Source: a virus. From it: DNA of 64,000 nt. Each line of letters starts with the position of its first letter. Within the stretch, counting starts at the first letter, position 1. A program made the position numbers and the translations under genes. The notes beneath the pieces were generated by a model. The model searched no databases, was not told the DNA's origin, and saw only the letters and a program-made list of their open reading frames with translations. Positions 1 to 9,053 of this stretch are shown here, one piece after another. The stretch spans positions 16,036-80,035 of the IMG/VR virus record IMGVR_UViG_3300033182_000157. One strand, written 5' to 3'.

Positions 1-701
1 CATCGTTTCCAAGTTTAGGAGGAGATTGGCGTTGTAGACTTTCAATGCCTTCGCATCCTTTATATTCGTCTAGTCCTGTACTAAGTCCTATAAGACAAAG
101 TAACGGACTTGTTTGGCCATATACTCCAACAGTGTCAATCATACATTCTGCTCAATATAATCCTATATCACATACACATACAAACTATCCATTCCAGGCA
201 TACAGAAACAGTACAGTTGATCAAATCAACGTTAACGGTCAGTTTTTTGTCGAAACTGAAGAAGAAGGCAAGTATTGGATTGCTATGTTACACTTCTTAC
301 GTAGTGTTACTAAAATGGCGTATGGTAATAATAATGGTGACATACAAGGTTCTCCGCCACCAGTGATGCGTTTCAGCGGTTATGGTGACTATGTATTTAA
401 CAATGTACCGGTTGTCGTCCAGCAATTTACGATTGACTTATCACCAGACACTGATTACATTAGTGTTAATGTTGACAGCGGAGCAGGAAATGCGTTTAAA
501 GAAATAACTTCTGCTATTAGGTCGATAGCCGGAGGCAGTATTCCTAGTTTTGGCGGCGGCGGTGGTGGCCAAGTACACGTTCCTATCTCAAGTTTAGTTA
601 ACGTTACATTAGTACCTGCGTACAGCAGAAGAGAACAAGCCAAATTTAGTTTGAAAGATTTTGTTAATGGTGGTCTTGTTAAAGGTGGAGGCTACATTTA
701 A
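1..701 (+). CDS. Tail/baseplate virion structural protein, 5' end cut by window edge
   Basis: The frame stays open to the left edge (first full codon at position 3), so the first ATG at 45 is probably internal and the gene is partial. The visible 230 or so residues look like a structural protein of marine T4-like phages: a short hydrophobic N-terminal part, a conserved aromatic-rich middle with motifs such as YWIAMLHFLRS and GYGDYVFNNVPVVV, a Gly-rich linker of seven glycines near residues 170-177, and a C-terminal beta segment ending FVNGGLVKGGGYI. It is followed directly by gp53 with a TAATG junction, which places it in the baseplate/tail-tube region. A gp48- or gp54-like role is possible, but I cannot assign it. 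Confidence 0.7.
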   Translation, partial: SFPSLGGDWRCRLSMPSHPLYSSSPVLSPIRQSNGLVWPYTPTVSIIHSAQYNPISHTHTNYPFQAYRNSTVDQINVNGQFFVETEEEGKYWIAMLHFLRSVTKMAYGNNNGDIQGSPPPVMRFSGYGDYVFNNVPVVVQQFTIDLSPDTDYISVNVDSGAGNAFKEITSAIRSIAGGSIPSFGGGGGGQVHVPISSLVNVTLVPAYSRREQAKFSLKDFVNGGLVKGGGYI

Positions 702-1006
702 TGGCAGTAGAATATAAAGATTCAAGTCCTTGGGGAAGAACACCTTTCAATACTGACGGACACTTAGGCATTTTTAAAATTCGCCCAGTGCCGGCAGAAG
801 ATGATGATTTCTTATATGAAATTGAACCTCAGTACATTTATAGACCAGATTTGTTGTCATACGACATTTACGGTACCCCAAAATTATGGTGGGTATTTCA
901 GCAACGTAATATGGATACACTTCAAGATCCTGTTTTTGATTTTACGCCAGGAGTAAAGATTTATTTGCCAAAAAAAGATAATTTACTGCAAGTATTAGGA
1001 GTATAA
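701..1006 (+). CDS. gp53: Baseplate wedge subunit gp53-like
   Basis: This 101-aa protein carries the signature of the T4 gene 53 family: a segment reading YIYRPDLLSYDIYGTPKLWW, then WVFQQRN and a terminal element ending IYLPKK. In T4, gp53 joins neighbouring baseplate wedges around the hub. The protein is clearly shorter than T4 gp53 (196 aa), so this is a compact version built around the LysM-like core. The ATG overlaps the upstream stop by one base (TAATG), indicating translational coupling. Position between a tail structural gene and the hub/spike genes agrees with the assignment. Confidence 0.8.
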   Translation: MAVEYKDSSPWGRTPFNTDGHLGIFKIRPVPAEDDDFLYEIEPQYIYRPDLLSYDIYGTPKLWWVFQQRNMDTLQDPVFDFTPGVKIYLPKKDNLLQVLGV

Positions 1007-1009
1007 TCT

Positions 1010-3712
1010 ATGGCAAGACCAACGGTTGACACACTATTACATGGAATCAACAAAGTAGAGAACAGTTTATCTGATCTAAAGTCTGTTGGCTCTGTTAGTA
1101 ATGCTGTTGAAACAGTTAAAAATGTTGCTAACCTTGCTAATAATATTAAAGCATCTACTGAGGCACTAGTTACAGATGCTAAGTCTTTGCTTAACGGAAG
1201 TCTTACTGGTAAAGGTGCTCTAGTAAACTTTTTAAACGGCACTAATATTTTTTCAAGTGTTAGACCTAATGTGTTACATCAGTTTAGAACATACAACTAT
1301 ATTTTTACGTTAAGTTGTTTAACTAAAGAAGAATTAAATGATCCGCTCGGATCGTATCGTTCTAACCCTCCTAAAATTGTTGTTTGTCGTAGCGGCGGCG
1401 GCACAGCAAACAAAGTAAAAACAGTATACGAAGGTAAAGGGCATGTTGAGTACTTTATTGACAATGTAGAATTAACAAATACAATGCAAAATACTAGGGG
1501 TGTTGGTTCAACATCTGCGCATAGTATTTTCTTTGACGTTACTGAACCATATAGTATGGGATTGTTTTTACAAACACTACATCTTGCTGCTCAACAAGCA
1601 GGATATACAAATTATCTTGAAGCACCATTTTTATTAAGTATTGAATTTGTTGGTAATGTTGATGACGGGTCGATGCGTAGTATACCAGAATGCAAAAGGT
1701 ATATTCCAATTAGACTTTACGAAGCAAAAATGAATGTAACAGAAGCAGGCACACGTTATGCTGTGCGAGCAAACCCTTACAATCATATAGCAACAACAGA
1801 CCAAGTTAACAAAGCTAATCAGTCAATATCCTTTTCAGGAGAAACTGTACACGATGTTTTACAAAAAGGTGAAAACAGTTTACAAATTGCCTTAAACAAA
1901 AGATTTAGAACACAACGAGAACAGCAGCCTAATCTTGTAGTTGATGAAATTTTTATTGTACTACCAAAAGACCTTGCTGCTTCATCGCTAACCGGTAGTA
2001 AGTCGCCTGGCGACTCAGAAAAAACAGGTGATATTGATGCGGCAAAAGCCAGTCCTGGTGAATTATTAAGTACATTAAAAAATGCCGCGAGTGTTGTTGA
2101 CAATGCGGTAGGACAAGTTTCACAAAATTTATCTGCTTGGAGTACACAGGCACCAGCATTAGGATCGATTTTTAACGACTTAGGAAGTATTACAGATATT
2201 TCAGCAGCAGCAATCGATACAGTTAGTGCTATACAAGATTTAGCAAGTGATAAAAAGTCAGTTCTTAGTAAAGCAATTGGAAAAATATCTGGAGCACCGG
2301 CACCTAAATCATTAGGCGAAGCAAAAAAGAAAAAAGCAGAAGCAACAGACGATATTAAAGAAAGACAATCTGGTGCTAGTGATTTCTTAATTGGCGGTGT
2401 AAAGACAACACGTGAAGGCGAGTTTGGTAATCTTGTACAAGAAGATAGCACAGTAAATGCTATTGGTTTGGCCAAAATGGGATTTGACGTAACAAGTGCT
2501 GGCGCAGGCCCTTCACCTAAAGCAAACGAAGTGTACGATAAAGAAACTAAGACTATGAGCCGCGCCCAAGTTAGCATTGACCCTGGTAAACGAGAATTTA
2601 AGTTTCCAGCAGGATCAAAAATAACTGATATGATTGAAGAAGTTATAATAAACTCTGAATGGGGCAAAAAGTTTTTAGAACGTAAAGACGACAAAGGAAT
2701 GATTGATTGGTTCTCAATAGATCCACAAGTGTTTATCAACCCAGGCAAGAATGATGCTGATCAAGGTCAAATGGGTAAAGTTTATGTATATCGTGTTATA
2801 CCAGCAAAAGTACACTCAAGCATATTTAAAAAGCCAGGAGCAAAAGGCTTTGGATATAATAAGATTGCTCCGTTAGTAAGAAAAAAATACGATTACATCT
2901 ATACAGGTTTAAACAATGACATATTAGACTTTAACATTGAATATAACTTGGCATTTGTTAATGCTGTTCCTTCAGATATGGGTAATAATAGTGACGCTCC
3001 GTCTTCTATGAAAACAGTAGAAGATAAAGACGCAGTAGAATTATCCAAAGGGGAAGTATCAAACGATCCGCAACAAGCAGTTCCTTCTGTACCAGAACAC
3101 AAATTAAATGTTAAACAAGGCGGTGTAGCAGGCAACGAAACAACAGAAGTTAGAATTTCACGTTCATTCCAAAATGCTCTTGTAAACAGTACTGCTGACT
3201 TAGTAGAAGTAGATTTAAGAATTGTAGGTGACCCTTATTTTATAAGTGATAGCGGAATGGGCAATTATACTGCTGACTTAGGACCTGTTTCTACAGAGAC
3301 AGCAGATGGCGCTGCTGATTATCAAAGAACTGAAATTGACATAATGCTTAATTTTAGAACGCCTTTAGATATTGGCGGCAAAGGCGGCTATTATGAAATG
3401 TTAGAAGATACTGTTCCTATTTCACCATTTAGTGGATTATACAAAGTAGTCGAAGTTAAGCATACATTTTCAGAAGGCGAGTTTAATCAAGAGTTACATT
3501 TAGTTAGAAGACTTGACCAAGACAAGGATCTTAGTAAGGCTGCTACTAAAAATAATGATTTGGTTACTAAGACACAAAAACCAAACGAAGATGTTGTTCC
3601 TACAACTAACGAAGCATCGCAAGGCAAGCCTAAAACATCATCAAAGCCTACAGTTACTTCGGGAACTGATACATCTAGTAGTATTTTTGGCGATGATCTA
3701 GGAGGAGCATAA
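1010..3712 (+). CDS. Large baseplate hub-like structural protein
   Basis: A 900-aa protein lying between gp53 and the gp5 spike. The N-terminal 100 residues are helical and rich in Ser, Asn and Val. The middle, about residues 340-500, is low-complexity and rich in Ala, Ser and Lys, probably a linker. The C-terminal part (about residues 770-850) has a beta-rich segment with DIGGKGGYYEMLEDT and SPFSGLYKVVEVKHTFSEG, the kind of element that closes gp27-like or late-control-D-like hub domains. The last 50 residues are polar and disordered. I infer a hub role from this C-terminal element and from the position directly before gp5. Only the structural role is firm. Confidence 0.6.
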   Translation: MARPTVDTLLHGINKVENSLSDLKSVGSVSNAVETVKNVANLANNIKASTEALVTDAKSLLNGSLTGKGALVNFLNGTNIFSSVRPNVLHQFRTYNYIFTLSCLTKEELNDPLGSYRSNPPKIVVCRSGGGTANKVKTVYEGKGHVEYFIDNVELTNTMQNTRGVGSTSAHSIFFDVTEPYSMGLFLQTLHLAAQQAGYTNYLEAPFLLSIEFVGNVDDGSMRSIPECKRYIPIRLYEAKMNVTEAGTRYAVRANPYNHIATTDQVNKANQSISFSGETVHDVLQKGENSLQIALNKRFRTQREQQPNLVVDEIFIVLPKDLAASSLTGSKSPGDSEKTGDIDAAKASPGELLSTLKNAASVVDNAVGQVSQNLSAWSTQAPALGSIFNDLGSITDISAAAIDTVSAIQDLASDKKSVLSKAIGKISGAPAPKSLGEAKKKKAEATDDIKERQSGASDFLIGGVKTTREGEFGNLVQEDSTVNAIGLAKMGFDVTSAGAGPSPKANEVYDKETKTMSRAQVSIDPGKREFKFPAGSKITDMIEEVIINSEWGKKFLERKDDKGMIDWFSIDPQVFINPGKNDADQGQMGKVYVYRVIPAKVHSSIFKKPGAKGFGYNKIAPLVRKKYDYIYTGLNNDILDFNIEYNLAFVNAVPSDMGNNSDAPSSMKTVEDKDAVELSKGEVSNDPQQAVPSVPEHKLNVKQGGVAGNETTEVRISRSFQNALVNSTADLVEVDLRIVGDPYFISDSGMGNYTADLGPVSTETADGAADYQRTEIDIMLNFRTPLDIGGKGGYYEMLEDTVPISPFSGLYKVVEVKHTFSEGEFNQELHLVRRLDQDKDLSKAATKNNDLVTKTQKPNEDVVPTTNEASQGKPKTSSKPTVTSGTDTSSSIFGDDLGGA

Positions 3713-3715
3713 TAA

Positions 3716-5065
3716 GTGGCAGAAATTAGACGTAGTCCATATCAAGCAAGTTTTCCAAAAGACGCAGGTCCTTATAGAGCAACTGTGATTAAACATCTTG
3801 ATGGCGGCTATATGGGACGCTTAAGAGTTAGTTTACGTAAAACTACAGAAGCAGGTGATCCTTTAGGTAATGAAGAAGCAGCATACGATGTTGCTTATCT
3901 AAGTCCTTTCTACGGAACAACAGGTGGCAAGCAATACTTGTCAAAAAATAAAGATTACAACAGCACACAAAAAGCATATGGCTTTTGGATGGTACCACCT
4001 GATGTTGGCACAGATGTTCTTGTAATTTTTACAGAAGGTGTTAAAAAAGAAGGTTTTTGGATTGGTTGTATTCAGTCTGAATATATTAACATGACAGTAC
4101 CAGGCGTTGCTCCAGCAACTGACACTCGTTGGAAAGAAAATGAGCCCGGCGATATTACAGGTAAGCGTTTGCCATCAGGTGAAATTAACACACTGTTAGA
4201 AGATAATAAACCTAACTCAGATCCAACAAAAATTAAACGTCCTTATCATCCACATCAAACAGCATTTTTAAAAGAACAAGGGTTGCTAGATGACTGGGTA
4301 CGTGGCACAACAACTTCTAGTGCTAGACGTGATATGCCAAGTATGGTATTTGGTATTTCAACTCCGGGTCCTATTGATAAATCAGACGGTGCTCCCAAAG
4401 GTAGATATGGATCAAATACAGACGCAGTTTTAAAACCAGTTAGTAGATTAGGTGGTACTAGTTTTGTAATGGATGACGGTGACGAAACACTTGTAAGAAA
4501 AGCACCAGCAAGTGAAGCACCGCCAGAATACGATGTAAAAAGTGATTATAATTTACCTCACAACGAACTTGTAAGAATACGTACTAGAACAGGCCATCAG
4601 ATATTATTACACAATACAGAAGATTTGATTTATATTGGTAATGCTAGAGGCACTACTTGGGTTGAACTAACATCTAACGGTAAGATAGACATTTATGCTA
4701 AAGACAGCATTAGTATGCATACAGAAAACGATTTAAACATTACTGCTGGCAGAGATATTAATCTAAAAGCAGGCGGAAATGTAAACACAAATGCTGGCGC
4801 AAGTATACTAGAAACATCAGTAGGAACTAACGAAACTAAAGCAGGTGGAAATATTGTTGAAACTGCTCCTAATATTCATATGAATGGACCAGAAGCAACT
4901 GAAGCACCGCAACCGCACAGAGTACCGCAACACGAACCGTGGAGCGGGCACGAAAACTTAAACCCAGCAGGACATACTCCTGATAAAACACAAGGAACTA
5001 CTACACCAAAACCAGAAGAAGGAGAGTTACCAATTATCCCAGACACGTTTAGAAAGGGTGTATAA
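3716..5065 (+). CDS. gp5: Baseplate central spike gp5-like, without lysozyme domain
   Basis: The gene starts with GTG at 3716, preceded by an AGGAGG-type ribosome site at about 3700-3705. The N-terminal part reads as the OB-fold of gp5/VgrG proteins (YRATVIKHLDGGYMGRLRV, later YGFWMVPPDVGTDVLVIF). The C-terminal third contains the short Gly/Asn-rich repeats of a triple-stranded beta-helix (for example DINLKAGGNVNTNAGASI), ending in a Pro-rich tail. In T4 gp5 a lysozyme domain sits between these parts; at 449 aa I see none here, so the spike probably punctures without enzymatic activity. It forms the tip of the tail below the hub. Confidence 0.85.
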   Translation: MAEIRRSPYQASFPKDAGPYRATVIKHLDGGYMGRLRVSLRKTTEAGDPLGNEEAAYDVAYLSPFYGTTGGKQYLSKNKDYNSTQKAYGFWMVPPDVGTDVLVIFTEGVKKEGFWIGCIQSEYINMTVPGVAPATDTRWKENEPGDITGKRLPSGEINTLLEDNKPNSDPTKIKRPYHPHQTAFLKEQGLLDDWVRGTTTSSARRDMPSMVFGISTPGPIDKSDGAPKGRYGSNTDAVLKPVSRLGGTSFVMDDGDETLVRKAPASEAPPEYDVKSDYNLPHNELVRIRTRTGHQILLHNTEDLIYIGNARGTTWVELTSNGKIDIYAKDSISMHTENDLNITAGRDINLKAGGNVNTNAGASILETSVGTNETKAGGNIVETAPNIHMNGPEATEAPQPHRVPQHEPWSGHENLNPAGHTPDKTQGTTTPKPEEGELPIIPDTFRKGV

Positions 5066-5083
5066 AACAAGGTAAATATTGTT

Positions 5084-5521
5084 ATGGCTAAGAGACTTTA
5101 CAAAGACGTTGTTGTCAAATCAAATAAAGTACAAGAAGACCCTGTAGTTAGCAAAGCATACAGGGGGTTATCTACTGTCGGCAGACGTTCAGGTGAAACA
5201 ACAGTCTACGACTTGGCCTTAATTAAACAAGATTTGCTAAACAACTTTCATATCCGTCAAGGCGAAAAATTAGAAAATCCAGAATTTGGAACAATTATTT
5301 GGGACGTTTTGTTTGAACCTTTAACAGACGAAGTAAAGGAAGTTATAGCAGAAAATGTTACTGAGATTATTAACTATGATCCAAGAATACAGGTAGAAAG
5401 TGTAGTCGTTGACGAATACGAATCAGGCATTATTATTGAGTGCGAATTAAAATACTTGCCATACAACATTGTAGAGCAGTTAGTTTTTAGATTCGACGAA
5501 GATAACGGATTACTGAATTAA
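5084..5521 (+). CDS. gp25: Baseplate wedge subunit gp25-like
   Basis: A 145-aa protein of the gp25/TssE family. The diagnostic central stretch is IRQGEKLENPEFGTIIWDVL followed by FEPL, with the acidic, aromatic and Gly residues that nucleate the wedge core. It is close in length to T4 gp25 (132 aa), with an N-terminal extension of about 30 residues. In the baseplate, gp25 binds gp6 and seeds sheath assembly. It lies between gp5 and gp6 as expected. An AAGG ribosome site sits at 5068-5071. Confidence 0.9.
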   Translation: MAKRLYKDVVVKSNKVQEDPVVSKAYRGLSTVGRRSGETTVYDLALIKQDLLNNFHIRQGEKLENPEFGTIIWDVLFEPLTDEVKEVIAENVTEIINYDPRIQVESVVVDEYESGIIIECELKYLPYNIVEQLVFRFDEDNGLLN

Positions 5522-5541
5522 CTACGCACTTTTCTCAATCA

Positions 5542-5550
5542 AATAAATAC
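5542..5550 (+). promoter_or_regulatory. Putative late promoter AATAAATAC upstream of gp6
   Basis: AATAAATAC in the 58-base gap before gp6. It resembles the T4-type late promoter core TATAAATA, and the same nonamer recurs before the genes at 22610, 31277 and 42279. A start point about six bases downstream would leave a leader of some 24 bases with an AAGG ribosome site. The call rests on repetition and position, not on any expression evidence. Confidence 0.55.
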
Positions 5551-5579
5551 TATTAAGAAAATGGCAAGGTACCAATAAT

Positions 5580-8500
5580 ATGTCAACTACGAACAGACAA
5601 AACAGATTATTAGTTGCTGAAGATTGGAAGAGAATCTATCAGAGCTACCAAAACGCAGACTTTAAGTCATACGACTTCGACAATTTAAGAAGGGCGATGA
5701 TTAACTATTTGCGTCAAAACTATCCAGAAGATTTTAACGATTACATTGAAAGTTCAGAATACCTTGCTCTTATTGATCTTATTGCTTTCTTAGGTCAAAA
5801 CATTTCTTTCCGTGTTGACTTAAACGCTCGTGAAAACTTTTTAGAATTAGCAGAACGTAGAGATTCAGTACTACGTATTGCTCGTATGTTGTCATACAAT
5901 CCTAAGCGTAATAAAGCAGCAAACGGATTGCTACGTTTAGAAACTGTACAAACTACAGAAACTGTATATGATAGTAATGGCACAAATTTAAGTAATGTTA
6001 CAGTAGAATGGAACGATAGTTCAAACCCAGACTGGTACGAGCAGTTTACTAAAGTTCTTAATGCTGCCTTTACAAAGCGTAATCAAATTGGTTCGCCAAT
6101 ACAACAAGAAAATATTAACAATGTTGCTACAAGTGTTTATAAAGTAAATGCTAATTCAAACAGTGTGCCTAACTATAGTTTTTCTAAAAACGTAGACGGT
6201 AAAAACTTAGCATTTGAGGTTGTAAGTTCAAGAATTACAGACGGAGAAATTTTTGAAGAAACTCCGTTGCCAGGAAACAATCTAAGTATTCTTTACAGAG
6301 ACGACGGCGCAGGCGCAGGAAGTGCTAATACAGGATTCTTTGTACACTTCCGCCAAGGCACATTACAAACAGCAGATTTTTCAATTACTAATCCAAGTAA
6401 TAACCAAGTAGTTGCTCTTGATGTTGAAAACATTAACAACGATGATTTATGGTTATATCAACTTGATTCAAATGGCAGCGAACAAAGTCTATGGACTAAG
6501 GTAGATGCTATTGAAGGTAATAATGTTGTTTACAACTCAATTAACAAAAATATTAGAAACATTTACTTTCCACAAACAAGAGTTGGTGATAGAGTAAACT
6601 TAGTATTCAGTGACGGCGTGTTCGGTAACTTGCCTAAAGGCAATTTTAGAAGTTACTACAGAACTTCTACAAATGCTTCATATACTATTGCTCCTAAAAA
6701 CATACAAAATGTAAGTGTACAAATTCAGTATGTAAGTGGAATTGGTAAAATTGAAACAGTAACACTAAACTTATCGTTAACTACTACAATTAATAACAGT
6801 TCAGTATCTGAAGATAACGAAACTATTAAAACAAATGCTCCAGCGTTATATTACACACAGGGTAGAATGATTACTGCTGAAGATTATAACGTTGCTCCAT
6901 TAGCATCAAGTCAAGATATTATTAAAGTAAAAAGTGTAAACAGAACAACAAGTGGTTTTTCAAGATACTTTGATTTAATTGATGCTACAGGAAAATATTC
7001 TAACACTAATATTTTTGCTACAGACGGTGTTGTATACAGAGAAGAATTTAATGAAAAGATTAATTTTAGTTTTACTAATAGAACAGAAGTAGAAGATGTA
7101 GTATATAATCAAATTGTTCCTATTATTCGTAACAAGAAAACTAGAAACTATTTTTATAAAAACTTCCCACAAGTTGATATGTCAACATACGATTCAAAGT
7201 TTATTAACATAACTGCTGAAACAAACTTGTGTACAGGTTATTTCCAAGATATTAACTTTGGATCACCATTTGATGTAGGTCCAATATATGCTACTGGTAA
7301 CTTTAAATATATTCAACCAGGCGCAATGTGTAAATTTATTGCTCCGGAAGGGTATCACTTTATGTTAGATCGCAATAACGAACTAATGGCAGGTGAGCCA
7401 AATCATCCAGAAGCATCAACATACAAATGGGTTAAAGTTATTAGCGTTGTCGGAGACGGTAAAGGTAATCTTGAAGGTGTTGATTATACAGGCGTTGTTG
7501 ATAATGAAGGTACTATTAAGTTTAACGACAATATTCCAACAGGCGCAAAAATTGAAAAGATTGTACCTAAGTTTTCACAAGGGTTATTAGATGAAGTTTC
7601 TACAAGAGTAGTTGACTTAATCTTTGCTTATAAAAACTTTGGTTTAAGATACGATCAAAATTCTGCTACTTGGAAAATTATTTTAGAAGATAACTTAAAC
7701 ACAGTTAACGAATTTAGTTTAGGTAAAGCAGGCGACAACACAAATCAAAACTTAGATTCTAGTTGGTTAATACTTTTTGAAAACAACGGCGAAGTATACA
7801 CTGTAACTTATAGAAATTTACGTTACATTTTTGAAAGTAAAAAACAAGTACGCTTCTTCTACGACAGTTCAGATAAGGTATATGACAGTTCAACAGGAAA
7901 AGTAGTTAAAGATCAAATTAAAGTTTTAAACATTAACAACAAGCCGGATCAAACAATTCCATTTACTACAGATTATGCTTGGGAAATTATTGCTGAATAT
8001 AAAGAACCTACGGGTTATATTGATACTAAAAAGATTGAAGTAACTTTTGCTGACTCTGACGATGACGGCGTAGTAGACGATCCAGATATCTTTAAACAAC
8101 TTGTAGCACCAGATACTAATATTATAGAAAAATATATTGTTCAACGTTTAGCAAATAACTTAGATAATGTTGAAGAATGGGGATATGTTGATTTTAGTAT
8201 AGATAATATTTTAACAACTAAGCCAAATACTACTGACGGATTGCCTGAAGGTACTGTAACGGGCGATTTGTTTTATATTATAGATACTAATACATTTGAA
8301 ACTATTAATATGTCTAACGGAAAGTGGTCCATCAACAATAGTTATAGAGCGTTTGTTGGTAGAGATGACATGAAGTTCCAATATATTCACTCTGCTGATT
8401 ATAATCAAAGAATTGACCCAAGTGCTAGTAACATTATTGATGTTTATATGTTAACAAGAAACTACGATACAGAGTTTACTAAATGGATTAAAGGTATTAG

Positions 8501-9053
8501 AACAACCAAACCTTTACCTCCTAGCACAAACCAAATGTATTTTGACTACGGAAAACAACTAGATAGTATTAAAAGTTTAAGTGATGAAATTGTTTATCAT
8601 CCTGTAAGTTACAAAGTATTATTTGGTAGTAAAGCAGATTCAGAGTTACAAGCAAAAGTTAAGATTGTAAAAAACAAAGAAGTTGTTATTAGTGACAATG
8701 ACATTAAGACTAGAGTTATTACTGCTATTGACGAGTTTTTTGATATAGAAAACTGGGACTTTGGCGACACTTTTTATTGGAGTGAACTAAGTGCTTATAT
8801 TACATACAACTTAGCACCTGATATTGTTAGTATTGTTATTGTACCAGAAGATGCTAATTCGTCATTTGGATCGTTATTCCAAATTAATAGCGAAGGTAAC
8901 GAAATCTTTAAGAGTGGCGCAACAGTTAATGATGTTGAAATCATTGACGAATTAACTGCTACAAAACTAAAAGCACAAGGTTACATTACATATAATTCAA
9001 GTGACCTTACTACAATTACTACAGCAGATTTTAACGGAGGAAGTAGTCAATAA
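5580..9053 (+). CDS. gp6: Baseplate wedge subunit gp6-like
   Basis: An 1157-aa protein with the recognisable gp6 N-terminus: FDNLRRAMINYLRQNYPEDF, then LALIDLIAFLGQNISFRVDL, and a run with RENFLELAERRDSVLRIARM. T4 gp6 (660 aa) forms the iris ring linking the six wedges; this version is nearly twice as long, with large inserted beta-rich regions after about residue 130. The C-terminal part (about 1010-1110, with DEFFDIENWDFGDTFYWSEL) matches the conserved J-like end of the family. It follows gp25, overlaps the next gene by one base (TAATG), and is preceded by a late-promoter-like motif. Confidence 0.88.
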   Translation: MSTTNRQNRLLVAEDWKRIYQSYQNADFKSYDFDNLRRAMINYLRQNYPEDFNDYIESSEYLALIDLIAFLGQNISFRVDLNARENFLELAERRDSVLRIARMLSYNPKRNKAANGLLRLETVQTTETVYDSNGTNLSNVTVEWNDSSNPDWYEQFTKVLNAAFTKRNQIGSPIQQENINNVATSVYKVNANSNSVPNYSFSKNVDGKNLAFEVVSSRITDGEIFEETPLPGNNLSILYRDDGAGAGSANTGFFVHFRQGTLQTADFSITNPSNNQVVALDVENINNDDLWLYQLDSNGSEQSLWTKVDAIEGNNVVYNSINKNIRNIYFPQTRVGDRVNLVFSDGVFGNLPKGNFRSYYRTSTNASYTIAPKNIQNVSVQIQYVSGIGKIETVTLNLSLTTTINNSSVSEDNETIKTNAPALYYTQGRMITAEDYNVAPLASSQDIIKVKSVNRTTSGFSRYFDLIDATGKYSNTNIFATDGVVYREEFNEKINFSFTNRTEVEDVVYNQIVPIIRNKKTRNYFYKNFPQVDMSTYDSKFINITAETNLCTGYFQDINFGSPFDVGPIYATGNFKYIQPGAMCKFIAPEGYHFMLDRNNELMAGEPNHPEASTYKWVKVISVVGDGKGNLEGVDYTGVVDNEGTIKFNDNIPTGAKIEKIVPKFSQGLLDEVSTRVVDLIFAYKNFGLRYDQNSATWKIILEDNLNTVNEFSLGKAGDNTNQNLDSSWLILFENNGEVYTVTYRNLRYIFESKKQVRFFYDSSDKVYDSSTGKVVKDQIKVLNINNKPDQTIPFTTDYAWEIIAEYKEPTGYIDTKKIEVTFADSDDDGVVDDPDIFKQLVAPDTNIIEKYIVQRLANNLDNVEEWGYVDFSIDNILTTKPNTTDGLPEGTVTGDLFYIIDTNTFETINMSNGKWSINNSYRAFVGRDDMKFQYIHSADYNQRIDPSASNIIDVYMLTRNYDTEFTKWIKGIRTTKPLPPSTNQMYFDYGKQLDSIKSLSDEIVYHPVSYKVLFGSKADSELQAKVKIVKNKEVVISDNDIKTRVITAIDEFFDIENWDFGDTFYWSELSAYITYNLAPDIVSIVIVPEDANSSFGSLFQINSEGNEIFKSGATVNDVEIIDELTATKLKAQGYITYNSSDLTTITTADFNGGSSQ

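Noticed and set aside
1819-2748. A 309-aa open frame on the minus strand inside the hub-like gene
   Set aside because: It lies fully within a coherent structural gene and its translation has the Ser/Leu/Ile-rich look of an antisense shadow; no ribosome site or family signature.
5070-5080. GGTAAATATT before gp25, also at 55712 before the oxygenase gene
   Set aside because: Resembles the late motif but lies three bases from the start codons, too close for a promoter; not called as a promoter.
5517-5528. 12-base sequence ATTAACTACGCA repeated at 55691-55702
   Set aside because: Exact 12-mers are expected to recur by chance many times in 64 kb; both lie in gaps, but that is too little evidence.
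5561-5578. Five-codon mini frame (MARYQ) just before gp6
   Set aside because: Probably a by-product of the ribosome site and leader; no sign of attenuation or conservation can be judged here.
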